Assembly: GCA_948567375.1 (NCBI GenBank)
Contig: OX419759.1
Span: 49,008,593 to 49,072,592, forward strand
Direction: 5' to 3'
DNA from: Lunularia cruciata
Taxonomy: Eukaryota; Streptophyta; Marchantiopsida; Lunulariales; Lunulariaceae
Length of the DNA stretch: 64,000 nucleotides
Every line of letters begins with the position of its first letter. Position 1 is the stretch's first letter. Below are positions 1-10,809 of this stretch, one piece after another. The translations under genes were made by a program, and so were the position numbers. The notes under the pieces are model-generated. The model did not search any database and was not told the origin of the DNA. It saw nothing but the letters and a program-made list of their open reading frames with translations.

Positions 1-1643
1 TTCAAGCTTCGACAAAAGAAGCTCTCCAAGTGGAAAAGTACCAGTGCGGCATCGAACATTTAGGCCACAGTTTTTACTGGCATGTAGGCGGCAACTTACT
101 TTCCCCAGAAGAGGTACTTGCGGCGGACTTTCTCGTTCTTTCCAAGAGTCACTGCTAGGAGGTAGTAAAGATACATGAACACATGTACTCCGGAGTTCAA
201 TGCGGCCGAGAAGTAGGCTTCATTGCAAGGAACACGGAGACATGTAAGAATGCAAAACTAGCATCATGTGCAACTATAATTAGTACTTCCTTTGAGAATT
301 CGTTAATACGTGTCTAACTAACCCACTAACAAAACATCATGCACCATACATTAATTTCTCCAACGAACCCCGCCGTATCGGAAGATTCGAACACCGACCT
401 GTACAACAAATGCATGAATTTGCGCACTCTGACAGTCGCGGTTGTAGCTTGGCGCATTGTGGTCAGAAAATCAGAAAACGACAAACAAAACTCAGAGCCA
501 GACAGTAAGATCGATTCGGGGTTTACCTTCACCACCCGGAGCATGGTAGGCAATGATCCACCAGATGAAGGAGATGGAAGCGTGGTGGTACACATGCAGA
601 ACTGTGATTTGACGCGTGTTGCGCTTCAGAATCATGATGACCTGCAATTGAAGACTCGAGTCAGCTCGACGACAGCTACATGAAACAAGTTGAACGCAAA
701 CGTAACCACACAGATTTCACACTTGCACAGGGTATACTGACAAATATTAACTCCTGGAAGGAAGATAGCGTGTGGACTCACCGTGTCCATGAACTCAATG
801 TACTTGGACATGTAGAAGATGTAAACCAGATGTCCCATCTGTTGCAATGACAGGGCGTTAGCAATCACGGACCTTCAAAATACAGAAGCAGCAGATAAGA
901 TCCACCCAACTATTAGTCAGGCTTCAAACCCGAAGCATGAAAACTTCTTATCAAATCGTATAACAATCTATGCAAGCCGAAGACGCAAAATATGATCCAA
1001 CGAATGTGATCCTACAGACTGAAATCACGAGATCGACGACAAATGAGACCTAGGATAGGATACATGAGGAAGAGATGGTGGACGTACTTGAACTTCATTT
1101 GGTTTATACGCATTGCCCCAAACAGAGTACCTGGGATGTAATCAAGTCCAGTAATTCAAAAAATGCGCTCGGTAGGACCATCTCGGCAATCAGTTTCCAA
1201 GTCGAATTTCCCTCACCAGATACCGGCACATTCTAAAATGAACCAGTTCTATCTCGCATAAACCCTTCAAAATCCATTAACAGAGACAAGCAGCCGAGAA
1301 TCTTAAAGTTTCAATACTACCTGTTAAGAATAGCTTGGCGGACGATCCCGACGCACATGTACAGACTGAGGGAGAAGCAGACGAAGTTGTGGAATATCAC
1401 GAACAGGTTAAGAATCGCGGGCTCCTTTGCACGGGGCTTAAGATCCAAAGCCTTGATGGCAATGAGACCAAGGAACACGAATGATAAGTAAGATGACAAC
1501 CCAAGAACGATCGGGGTGGGGCTGTCCACGCATGGCAACCCCTTCGTGATCACGGATTGTGTCAAGGCCACCCCTCTCACTCTCTCGAGCGTTTCGAACA
1601 CGAACTTCGACACTACACTGTCCACCTGATTATACACCTCCAT
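1..1643 (-). CDS. Polyunsaturated fatty-acid elongase (ELO family), 5' five exons, partial
   Basis: ELO condensing enzymes of the ER membrane add two carbons to acyl-CoA; the bryophyte members extend C18 polyunsaturated chains toward arachidonic and eicosapentaenoic acid. Five exons splice in phase with GT-AG borders: 1321-1643, 1088-1130, 782-838, 527-641 and 100-217, giving 218 codons plus two bases. The family runs to about 290 residues, so the last quarter lies left of the window. Exon 1 carries the KGLPCVDSPTP segment and two hydrophobic spans. Exon 3 has YMSKYIEFMDT, and exon 4 has the histidine box HVYHH at 582-596 after ILKRNTRQ. I chose the ATG at 1643 because the longer open frame to 1658 begins with GTG. 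The protein resembles remembered Marchantia and Physcomitrella delta-6 elongases. Delta-6 versus delta-5 specificity cannot be decided here. Confidence 0.93.
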
Positions 1644-1658
1644 TGCTACGAATTCCAC

Positions 1659-2816
1659 CTCCCAATATCTTGTCTACGCGATTCTATGGTTGAAAATGAC
1701 GAGTTCTCTCGAGCGCTGCGGCAGCAGCAGCAGCTTCTCCTCCTCCCGAGAGAATGTCGAGAGAGAGATCCCCTGTGACCACTGCAGACGCTTCTTTTCT
1801 CCACTCTCGACCGCGCTTTCCTAATCCCGAATTTCGACCATCCTAACTAACTTTCCTTCGCCTAATCCGCACTTAGTGACTCACTAATCGCGCACAGTCG
1901 CTTCCGCCAATGGGACCGTTCTGTAGCCGAGCACTGTTCTGTAGCCTCCACTTTATAAGCGGATCTTCTTCGTTCTTTTTCCAAATCCGTGGCTTCGTGG
2001 CATTGGGGACGGGTAATTAAGACCTCACTTATCCCTGCATGAACAACCCCCGTTCGAACCTACCCATTGGTTAGCGGTTCGCAGTCGTTGAAAAATACCA
2101 AAATGACGAGGATTTCAACATCCGATCCTCTTCTACTTGTAATGTGCCGATTATACAATCTTGGACGGTCAGAAAATTCCCATTGCATCGTTTGAAAGTC
2201 TTTCTTTTCTCCTCAAATTGGAAGGAACTTTGCGCGTTTTATTTCTCACAAACATGTCCTGCCATGTAAGCAATTCATGGTGGACTGCAGGATATACCTT
2301 CAGAAATCTGATATTGTGACTATCGAATCTACTCTAAGCTTTTCTGACCAAGGCTGACCAAGGAATCTGGGGAGCTCCGTCATTGTTGTCATTAATTACT
2401 TTTCATAGGTTCGTCTTTTCATGTAGACTTGGCCTTCGAAGCAGTTCCTTTATCAAATTGTCCAATATAAATTGAAGTTTATGACGTTGACAGAACTTCA
2501 GCTTATTTTAGACCATTCTTAAATGCCTTTATGTTTCACATTACGGTGGTGAGTCGCTTCGATATAACTGCACTGGCTCGGAAACCACTCAAATGTGTGG
2601 CTGGTTCCGTGTATTTGTTTCGTCTACATAGAGTGTTCAAATTGACTAGATAAATCACGGTTGAATCGAACAGGTTCGAAATCCACTCAAAACTGTCGTT
2701 GGCTTCGTGTATGCAAATCGGACAAAAGTGTTAAACTAACCATGATTCATCATTCTCATCATCCACAATTGGCCATATCACGATACACAGAGACTTACAA
2801 TGCACTGGCAGGGGAG
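1659..2816. other. ELO upstream region, no gene seen
   Basis: This contains the presumed 5' UTR and promoter of the elongase. A short CAG run lies at about 1720-1736, just upstream of the start codon. No further coding exon, RNA gene or transposon end was recognised. Confidence 0.5.
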
Positions 2817-2896
2817 GGCAATTGAAGGAATCCAACCATGCCCACAAAGCTCACTGCACATAGCTTTGTGGGCGTGGTTGGATTCCTTCAACTGCT
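2817..2896 (+). repeat. Near-perfect foldback hairpin, candidate small-RNA precursor
   Basis: Arms 2822-2851 and 2862-2891 are reverse complements at 29 of 30 positions, around a 10-base loop (2852-2861). Pairing continues past one mismatch (2821/2892) at 2818-2820 with 2893-2895, then a G:U at 2817/2896. The only arm difference (T2839 opposite G2874) is a G:U wobble in plus-strand RNA but an A:C mismatch in minus-strand RNA, which favours the plus strand as the folding transcript. It could be a young MIRNA or hairpin-RNA locus, or a tiny foldback element. No target or expression evidence is available. Confidence 0.6.
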
Positions 2897-5365
2897 TTGT
2901 GTCTTTTATGTCACATCTTTTTCCCATTGGAATTCATGGTGTGCAAACTCTAGTTTCTGAACATCGTACAGTCATTCAAGTTGATTCTTCATGGGCCAAT
3001 GCAGGTTATTATTGGGCAATGGGCAATGGGCAAATAACAACAACGCCGTTCATTCATGGTGTGCATGTGTAGTACTTCATGGTGTGTATGTGAATCACAA
3101 TTGTGTAGTTTCCCCAAGATACCAGAAGGTACAGTACAATCCAATCAGTGGCAGTTGTGAGGAATGGATGGTTAGCATCAACTATGGACCAAAGGGACAT
3201 GATAACGTGTGTTAGAAATATGAAGTTAGTGCGTTTTCATGAAAGTCAACGAGGACTATCAATGAAGTTTAATTTAGCCATGTCCAGAATTGTTTCCAAT
3301 TTGATGAACTTTTTCCTTGCTTAGTAGGTTTTCAGAAGAAGACCAAAGTTTCAACCATTTCATCCATTTTCCAGGCGGATCATATGCACTAATTACCGGA
3401 TAGGCTCCAAGATTCAACCATATTATAAACTTCAAGCAGGAGGACGTATTTTCGAGAACCTTCGAGGACTATCACACAATGCTTTGGAAATAAACTTTTT
3501 ATCCATCGACTTGAGCACATAGTTGGCTCATTTTTCTCTTGAAGATTAAAAGATTAACACAACAATTCGTGTCTTATGTTTATTGGAAGGAAGCACAACC
3601 TTCACGAAAGAATAAAACCGTGTCTACTGATCACTTTGACTCGAGTCTCTTTGGTGGTTCGAACTAACCTCAGATGCCAGTAGCTCAGAAGATGCGTGAC
3701 ACGTGTTACAGGACGATCCGCGAACCCGTTGTCGACAACGCACGCACCCCAAACCATTAGAGTAGACTTCCTCCCTGGACTCTCCAACTTGTCGCCATGA
3801 CCCTCTAATGCAAAGGAAATATCTCCTCCTCTATTCACCCTCAGCTCCGGAGCTGTCACCGAGCTTTGGAGAACGTGGGCCGTCAGATTCGCATCAGCCT
3901 GATTCCGGGATCCTTGGGTCGAGACGTCGCTGCTTCTGGTAAAACAGGGCAATAATTGCCTGCTGTTCTGTTCTTCTAGACTCCAACTAACCTAGTACCC
4001 CTACCGCAGTCGTCCCCTCCTCCCTACAGTATCCAGATAACTGCGGCCCATTCTGACCACAGTTTGTTCTGACCACCCTCCTCCCATTATGCTTTGCATG
4101 GGGGATGGGGTAGTTGAGAGCATGAGTACCATAAAAGGACAGGAATTTTATTTGTTCACAAAACATAGGACTTGCTACATCTAGCATTGTTAATTGAAAA
4201 TTATTTTTACTTAATTAATTTTCAAGTTTCTCATGTCATCAGAATATGTAGCCCAATCTTTATTTCTTCAAAATGCTTATTCGACTTCTCATCGTTAAAA
4301 TACTCATATAGATACTTTTTGAACAATGCATGGTCGTCATTAGCATGCAAAGATACTAGCAGGTTAAAAGGCTTTGTCGTGCTCACCCTAGATATTGCCA
4401 ATAAATGATAATCTAATTAATTCTCATCAGATTTGTAATGTAAACAAAGTAAATTAAACATGTATAGTAAATGCTATAATTTGATATTCGCTTAAAAGGA
4501 AACCAACCAAACCAAACGCAACGACAAACTCACTCGCTCCCATTAATTCTCAAAATATATAATGCAATAAAAAAATTTTCATCTATTTCTTAAATGAAAC
4601 ATCACATTTATTCAAATATGAAATATCTATATATACTGAATTGTACTAGTATCAAGTAAATCTCATGCATGAATGCATGGGGTGGTTCCTCTTATGGTGG
4701 AAAACCCCCAAAATAAGTTTTCTCAACAAAGGACTCCTCCTGCAACGGTGGTTATGGTGAATGTATCCACAAGTAGAATTTGTTGACTAGTGGATACTTT
4801 CCTTAAATAGTACAGGTACCATGTAGGGAAGTATTCTTCATAATCACGAGTTGGCATAACATGAAATTACAGTAATCGCCCATGTTATCAGAGCTGAACA
4901 GGGTTGTAATTCTTTCTTAACTCTAGTTTATACTACAACTTATGCAAATTAAATTGACCACCACAATGTTGCCTTGCATGCTTGAAGTGAGAACACAATT
5001 TCATAGCATCGGTAGAACGGATTATTTTCCGCTCCTTGTTTTATTTCTTGTTCTTCATATATGTAAGTTTCTAAACCGCTGGTCACATAAGGTAATTTGT
5101 CCATGATTGTAGATTTTGTATGAAGCTTAAAACGTATAGACAACACAATGGAGTTGACTTTAAGTTGACTTTGGAGATTAGTTTCAAGAACTGTAACCAG
5201 TTCAATCAAAAGGAATGGTGCTTTCTACTGATCCAAGATTCATGTACTTGGTGCAACATTTGTACTGCCTATTCCACACATTTTTGTTCCATGGAGGATG
5301 ATGGATTGTGAATGCACGGATTACTTTGTTCAGGACAGCAGCTACACTAGAGCATTAGATTCTCT

Positions 5366-5389
5366 ATGTCCATGTCCATGTCCATGTCC
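5366..5389. repeat. Hexanucleotide microsatellite (ATGTCC)x4
   Basis: Four uninterrupted copies of ATGTCC lie in the intergenic region. Nothing suggests a function. Confidence 0.85.
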
Positions 5390-5657
5390 AATCCGGCCAG
5401 CAAGTCTATTGACTTGAGTTGTTGCAGTTTTCCCATTGTAAAGAACATGGGGCTTAGCCCCATGTTACCTTTTTTTTCTCTCCCTTGTACGGCTTGATGG
5501 GGTCTTCCCATCCTTCATTTTTCCTACGCGGTCGCCTTTTTTCATTGTAAAGATCCATCATCGTCGTCGCAGAATTGGCTTGCTGTCATCTGTGGAAAAG
5601 ATTTGTCACTGTTTTGACTAGTTATTGATGTGGTACTTGCTACAACTGTGACAGTTC

Positions 5658-5774
5658 GTGGAGAAGAGAATCGGCTCAGGTCCCACCAACTTGAAAATCT
5701 AGTGAAGCATATCGATCGACTTCTTCAAGAGTACAGTGGAGGGAAGATTCCCAACGTGGACGTACCATATTGTA
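5658..5774 (+). other. Possible orphan exon, unrecognised
   Basis: An open stretch reading RGEENRLRSHQLENLVKHID and onward is amphipathic and looks protein-like. It is preceded by a CAG acceptor-like site and ends at a good GTAAGT donor near 5775. I do not recognise the family and found no convincing partner exon, although a short frame at 6143-6340 on the same strand could be one. It may be a gene relic. Confidence 0.2.
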
Positions 5775-7506
5775 AGTACCATCAGTTGCTGCATGTGGTG
5801 GATTTTTTAGGGTTTTGCGATTCGGTCGGTTGTCAAGCAGCTATTCCACTAGGAGGATGCCTGTTGATTCTTCTTACTTTCACTTCTCTGGATAATGGTT
5901 CGAAAAGCTTTGTAGGTGTAAGTGATTAGTACCGTAGTGTTTGTGACGTAAATTATCCCACCGATGCTACTGGTATGGCTAGAAAGCTTTTTGTGCTTCT
6001 GTGGTCTCGCTATTCGGCTTTAATATATCTATCACAACAGTGTGTGCTTGGTTATGGATTTAATATATGTGAATTACGCATAACATGGCCCAACTGCCAG
6101 AGAGACAGTTACCTCGTTCGTTGTGATATGATCTGGTAAAATGTGCATCTATTGGGGATGGATATTAACAAGGTTGCTCCAGTGCACCATTTGCTGCACG
6201 ACATGCTCCTTCTGTTGGAGAACGATGTGCATGATTTTATGATACTGTGCACCGAATGCAAATCCACTTTGAAAGATTTAGATGACGACACCTCAAAAAC
6301 AGCATGCTTCAGATGCTGGAGTTTAGGGTGCACGATCTAGCAGTATTACATAGATTCTAAGATCTCTGACGATTGATTCCCTCGGTTCCTTCGATATAAC
6401 CGTGGAAACACTTCCTATAGTGCTCAGGATCTTCAGAACAAGTTCTGTTCTTCGAAGCAGGTGCAGTTGATTTGCAAGCACAACCCGCTGCTGCTAGGGA
6501 CAGTGTTTGTCCCGATCCAATACCTTACTGTTTTCCTTCCCATCTTACCTGAGATCAATGAACGGATATCTTGAAGGGTAATTTCATTCCGTCCCGAAAT
6601 TTCTGCACTTCAAGGACATTGGCAGTGCTTGTGAGTAGGCGAGTAGGTACATCTGAGTTTCAACTCAGTACTTGAATCCAGTGCGTTAGTTTGTAGTCAA
6701 CAACATCTTAAGGCTGTCTTTTTGTAAAATTCGCTTCCTGACGGGTTCAAGATTCATGGACGGGTAACTAAGTGCACTGACTTGGATTTGTGATATTCGT
6801 ACTTCGCACCTTCACGTCCCAAAAGCTCTAAATTTATCGGGGAATTAGAAGTGAATTGGCTTTCATAAACCCTCTCCTCTGTACTAGGTTCTAGAATGGT
6901 TCACAGGAAGAACATGGAACATAGGGTTGACAATTTTAGGACTAGTGTATTAGTAATATCCACTTATCAACAGGGACAATAAAAGATCTGCCTCAGAGTG
7001 CGATTATTTCCAAAATTTCTCGATACTTCAACTTCAAAAAACAATCATAGTCGCTGCATATTACACATTCAACATCGACAAAGTCGGTCTTGAGCTCCTC
7101 AAAAGGTGATCCTACGGCTGTGTGCCTACTTAAACCCATGGACTATCTATCTACAGGCTTCGGTTCTCTACACTGGATGGTTGTGACCTCGAACATGAAC
7201 ATAACACACCACCTGCAGCACTTGGACGATATAGAGTTTCTTCAGGGCATAACTGAAGTCTACAAGACTTGGACAGTAGAGAAACTAATCACAAGGTAAT
7301 CGCTGATACAGGCCTGCATTGATGTACTGCAAAACTTTGAGCCAATGAAAGCATATGGTAGACCGAGAAGAGGTGATAAAACAGCCATTGCTGACATTGC
7401 CAAGGCGATCATAGAAGATCCTCTTCTGTAACTTTACAAGGCCGATGGTTAATTCCGGAGCCGAACAGAGAAATCGTAGATGGTTGAGGCTTGCTTTGGC
7501 TGTCAA

Positions 7507-10500
7507 TCAATCATTGAGAGAACACAGCATGGCAACTCCACGCTTGGTCCAGTGAGCAGGGGCCTTTACAGTGGGCATGCGAATGCTCATGAGAAAATTG
7601 GTGGAATGGCCGGTTGTTGCAAGCACTCCCCTCCTTTCAGCCGTTCTGTACACCGGGCAGTTGTAGGTCTTGGAGGGTGGTATATCTACAATAAGCATAG
7701 GTTTGAGCCACACAGTCGGAGCTCCGACATAAATGACCTTGGGCTTTGACTCACAAAGAGTTTTAGAAACAAGATCCCACCCACAACCTTCCAGGAACAA
7801 CCCTCTGATATAAACCCCTTCGTCTGGTGCTTTCTTGGGATCATGGTCCATCATGGCGAAGTCGAAAGCTATTCCGTCGATAGCCAGCTTCTTCTTTCGA
7901 GCATAATTCTGCAATGCTGCTGTCATGAAAGACTGTGCAAAGAAGAATCCGCTGACCCAGCTTACAGCTGGTCTGCCGTTATCGAACCAGCCCCTCAGCA
8001 CGCCCACACGCTCATACAAGTCTTTGATGTAGGACGCAAGCGGCTTGAGACTTGGATAGGAAACTTTGGCCCACATCGCCGGCACCTGTGACATTCAAAG
8101 CAACCACACGTTCTCATAATGAGACATATATGTGCTATAAGGCTTGGACTTGGTTCATGGGCATGTCGCTAGTCTACTTTCTATAAGTTTTTCAGCCTTT
8201 TGGAAATTGAAGTAGCCCTCTGCTAGAAGACAGCTGCCTGACCTTCAGGCCATTTGGTGCGTTGATATGGACGAGAAAGCGACAAGATATTCCGTCTGCT
8301 AAGGTTTGCATTACTTTCTTAGCCCTTGCCAATCAGTTGATTTAAACTTTATTCATTTAAACGGTTTCACCTGATTAATTGCAATGCTTCGATAGGCAAT
8401 TTCCAGATCGGCTGACATTAGAATAAGTCCAGCAATTGCCTTCTCCATGCTTAATAAGGATGTTCTTACTCTGTTGTAACATACGTTCAGGTAAGTAGTA
8501 ATCAGTATTTACTTGACAAGATAGTTAGATTGAAGTTTTGCGGTTCTTACAATGCGTTTGAGTTCCAACCTGAAGTTTACTGGACTGGACTGGACAGTTC
8601 ACAAGATTGCTCGGCATGTCAAGTGTTCCAGTTTTCGTCTTATCCGACATATGGAAAGGTGTTGACAAGATGAATCACTAGATAAGTCAGCTTACCTGTC
8701 CAGTAATTTGTTGAACCTAGTCATCTCCTGACTCAGGACAGTGTTCATACTTTCCTCGTAAAGGATAGGGTACTTGAGCTCACAGGCTTCAACATCAAAG
8801 TTTGGGGGCAGTGTTCTTAATATTTCTTTGACAACTCCAGCGACTCCTTCTCCGGCACCTCCACCTCCACCCGCTCCACCAGCACCAGCACCAACTGCGT
8901 CTGCTGAAGCTAGAAGGAGTGAGCTTAAAATGAGGACTGTGCCATTCATATCCTTTGTGATGTCTGCGTTGGAGTGTAGACCAAAGGCCTCTGGCATAGT
9001 AACCACAGGCATCTGTGATATGACATTCAAATAGCTCTCCAAATTTCCTTCTGGTGGAGTTGCATATAGTCCTGACTCCGAGAGCTTGTATCCTCCTACC
9101 GTCATCTCTTGGCAATAAACATTCCTCAAAATGGTATTTAGAAGTAGCCTGTCTTTATCATCTACACGCACGAATTCAGAGACAGACATCTGTAGAATCA
9201 GCCTTAGGAAACTAACTGATTAATGTAAAGGAGTTTGTGCTGTTACTATACAGCATTCTGAATACCTTTACATCTTTCGAGTGGATTTTCAGTATTTGCA
9301 AGGGTTATCCACCAACATGCCATTGCTTAATGCCTTGACCCTCATGCCTAGGCAGGATTGCCTCTAAGAAGCGGTGAAGTATTTACCTGTGACGCGACCG
9401 CCATAATTACACTCCCCTGTTACGTAGTTGAGAGCATCAAGTGGAAGCACTCCTTCTGCACTGTCGTTCACAAACATGTGTACTTGCCGAACACTGCTTG
9501 TACACAGGAGGACAACAACAAATTAGGTCATTGCGCTGCACTGCTCTACAACATGTAGAATACAGTGTCGAATCTTTTTTCCGTTTTACATCTTGAATCC
9601 TCTCATGACACACATTCATCAAAGAATCTATATAAAGATTTGGAGAATCAATATCCAACGAAGCTGTAGTTAAAGCTAAGATATATTATCATCAGCTAAG
9701 CTGAGTACTGGATACAATGGGGATTTATGTAACCTGATTCTGAGGTCTCCGTCATCAAACCCGTAAGGGATGTTCCAGCCGAGAGGGCCAAAGCTTCTCC
9801 TCTCCTGGACTACTCCATGGAAAAAGGCCAATCCAAAGAGTAGACTCTTGAACTCGAAAGGTTTCTTACAACTTTCAAAGAAATCCTCGTTCGATAACGG
9901 GTCCAAACCATATGATCTCTTCATGTTTGCTCGCAACCCCTTTGGTGGTTCATTTGTCATCTTTACTCCATTCTAAGAGGGTCAGTAGGAAAAGCACACA
10001 AATGAGGAAACATTACTAATCTCATCTAATCCACGTCTCAAAACAGAGCTCTCGTAGAAAATTTCAGTGCTATATGATTTTCTCTTGGTTACGTACAAAT
10101 GCGTGACACCTACGTACTGTCAAAATCCATACCTCAAACTGGGACCTCTTGACATCTTTAGGATCTTATGTGAGCACTCTGTGCACTAGCATGAATGGAT
10201 GGGTATTATGCATATTGCGTAAGGGGTGTAATGTGTAGCACAAACAACCTACCCACTTACACAGTCGAAAAACTACTGCTTCTCTCTGTGAACTAATGTA
10301 TCAGCTACAATCGATTCAGTCTGTTCACTTGCAAAGTTACGGCAAATGGTTCCCATCCCACAGTCTTGTAAGCTTCATGAGCCTCTTTGAGAATCTGGAG
10401 TCTCAAGTACTTTCAAAGGTGAAAAGACCGAAATTCTAAACGACCACGAAGTAAAAGCACACCAAACATGACAAGATGCTGCCAACAGAAACTCGAGAGT

Positions 10501-10809
10501 TTTCCGGAAATTGTCTCTTCATATGTCCTACGTTTTGCTGCGAACGAACTGCAAACCTTGCTTCCACATGGAAAAGTCCAAGGTTAAAGGCATACTGCAC
10601 AAGTTACTATTATGTTTACTTCTGTCCCTGGTTATATTATAGTGAACCTACCTGAAGCACAGAAATCGGGAATTTCGGACTGGGATAGGATGTCATCCAG
10701 AGTCGAAAATCTTGGTGAACTGTATCAGGACTAAAGTTTTCGCAAATTCTCTCCAGAGTCGGCATCCATGATGGAGCAAGATGGCAATTTTGGAGGAGAA
10801 CCCAAGAAC
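7507..10809 (-). CDS. Dynein heavy chain exons 36-41: end of AAA6 and C-terminal domain
   Basis: Exons 10652-10809, 9734-9972, 9387-9493, 8696-9161, 8371-8470 and 7507-8085 encode residues 3675-4223. Exon 36 starts at [20 protein letters not shown]; exon 37 has [17 protein letters not shown] and [14 protein letters not shown]; exon 38 has [15 protein letters not shown]. Exon 39 contains [12 protein letters not shown] followed by a Gly/Ala-rich run (about 25 residues, near 8845-8915) where the family is variable. Exon 40 has [15 protein letters not shown]. Exon 41 has [15 protein letters not shown] and [19 protein letters not shown], ending at TGA. Confidence 0.94.

Larger units (their letters stand above)
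2897..7506. other. Intergenic region between ELO and dynein 3' end, no confident gene
   Basis: Much of this is AT-rich, non-coding-looking sequence. Open frames such as 3602-3952 (minus) and 7090-7299 (plus) carry no motif I recognise. The 3' UTR and polyadenylation signals of the minus-strand dynein gene should lie just below 7507, but no site was pinned down. Confidence 0.4.

Noticed and set aside
1644..1658. ELO start five codons earlier
   Set aside because: That codon is GTG; the first ATG is at 1643 and matches the family N-terminus.
8774..9034. Plus-strand Pro/Ala-rich open frame
   Set aside because: It is the complement of the Gly/Ala-rich stretch of dynein exon 39, so it has no independent support.
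9162..9189. Dynein exon 39 beginning at MSVSEFVRV
   Set aside because: The phase from exon 38 requires two bases before a codon; the acceptor GTGTAG before 9161 gives GGRVTDDKDR, matching the family.
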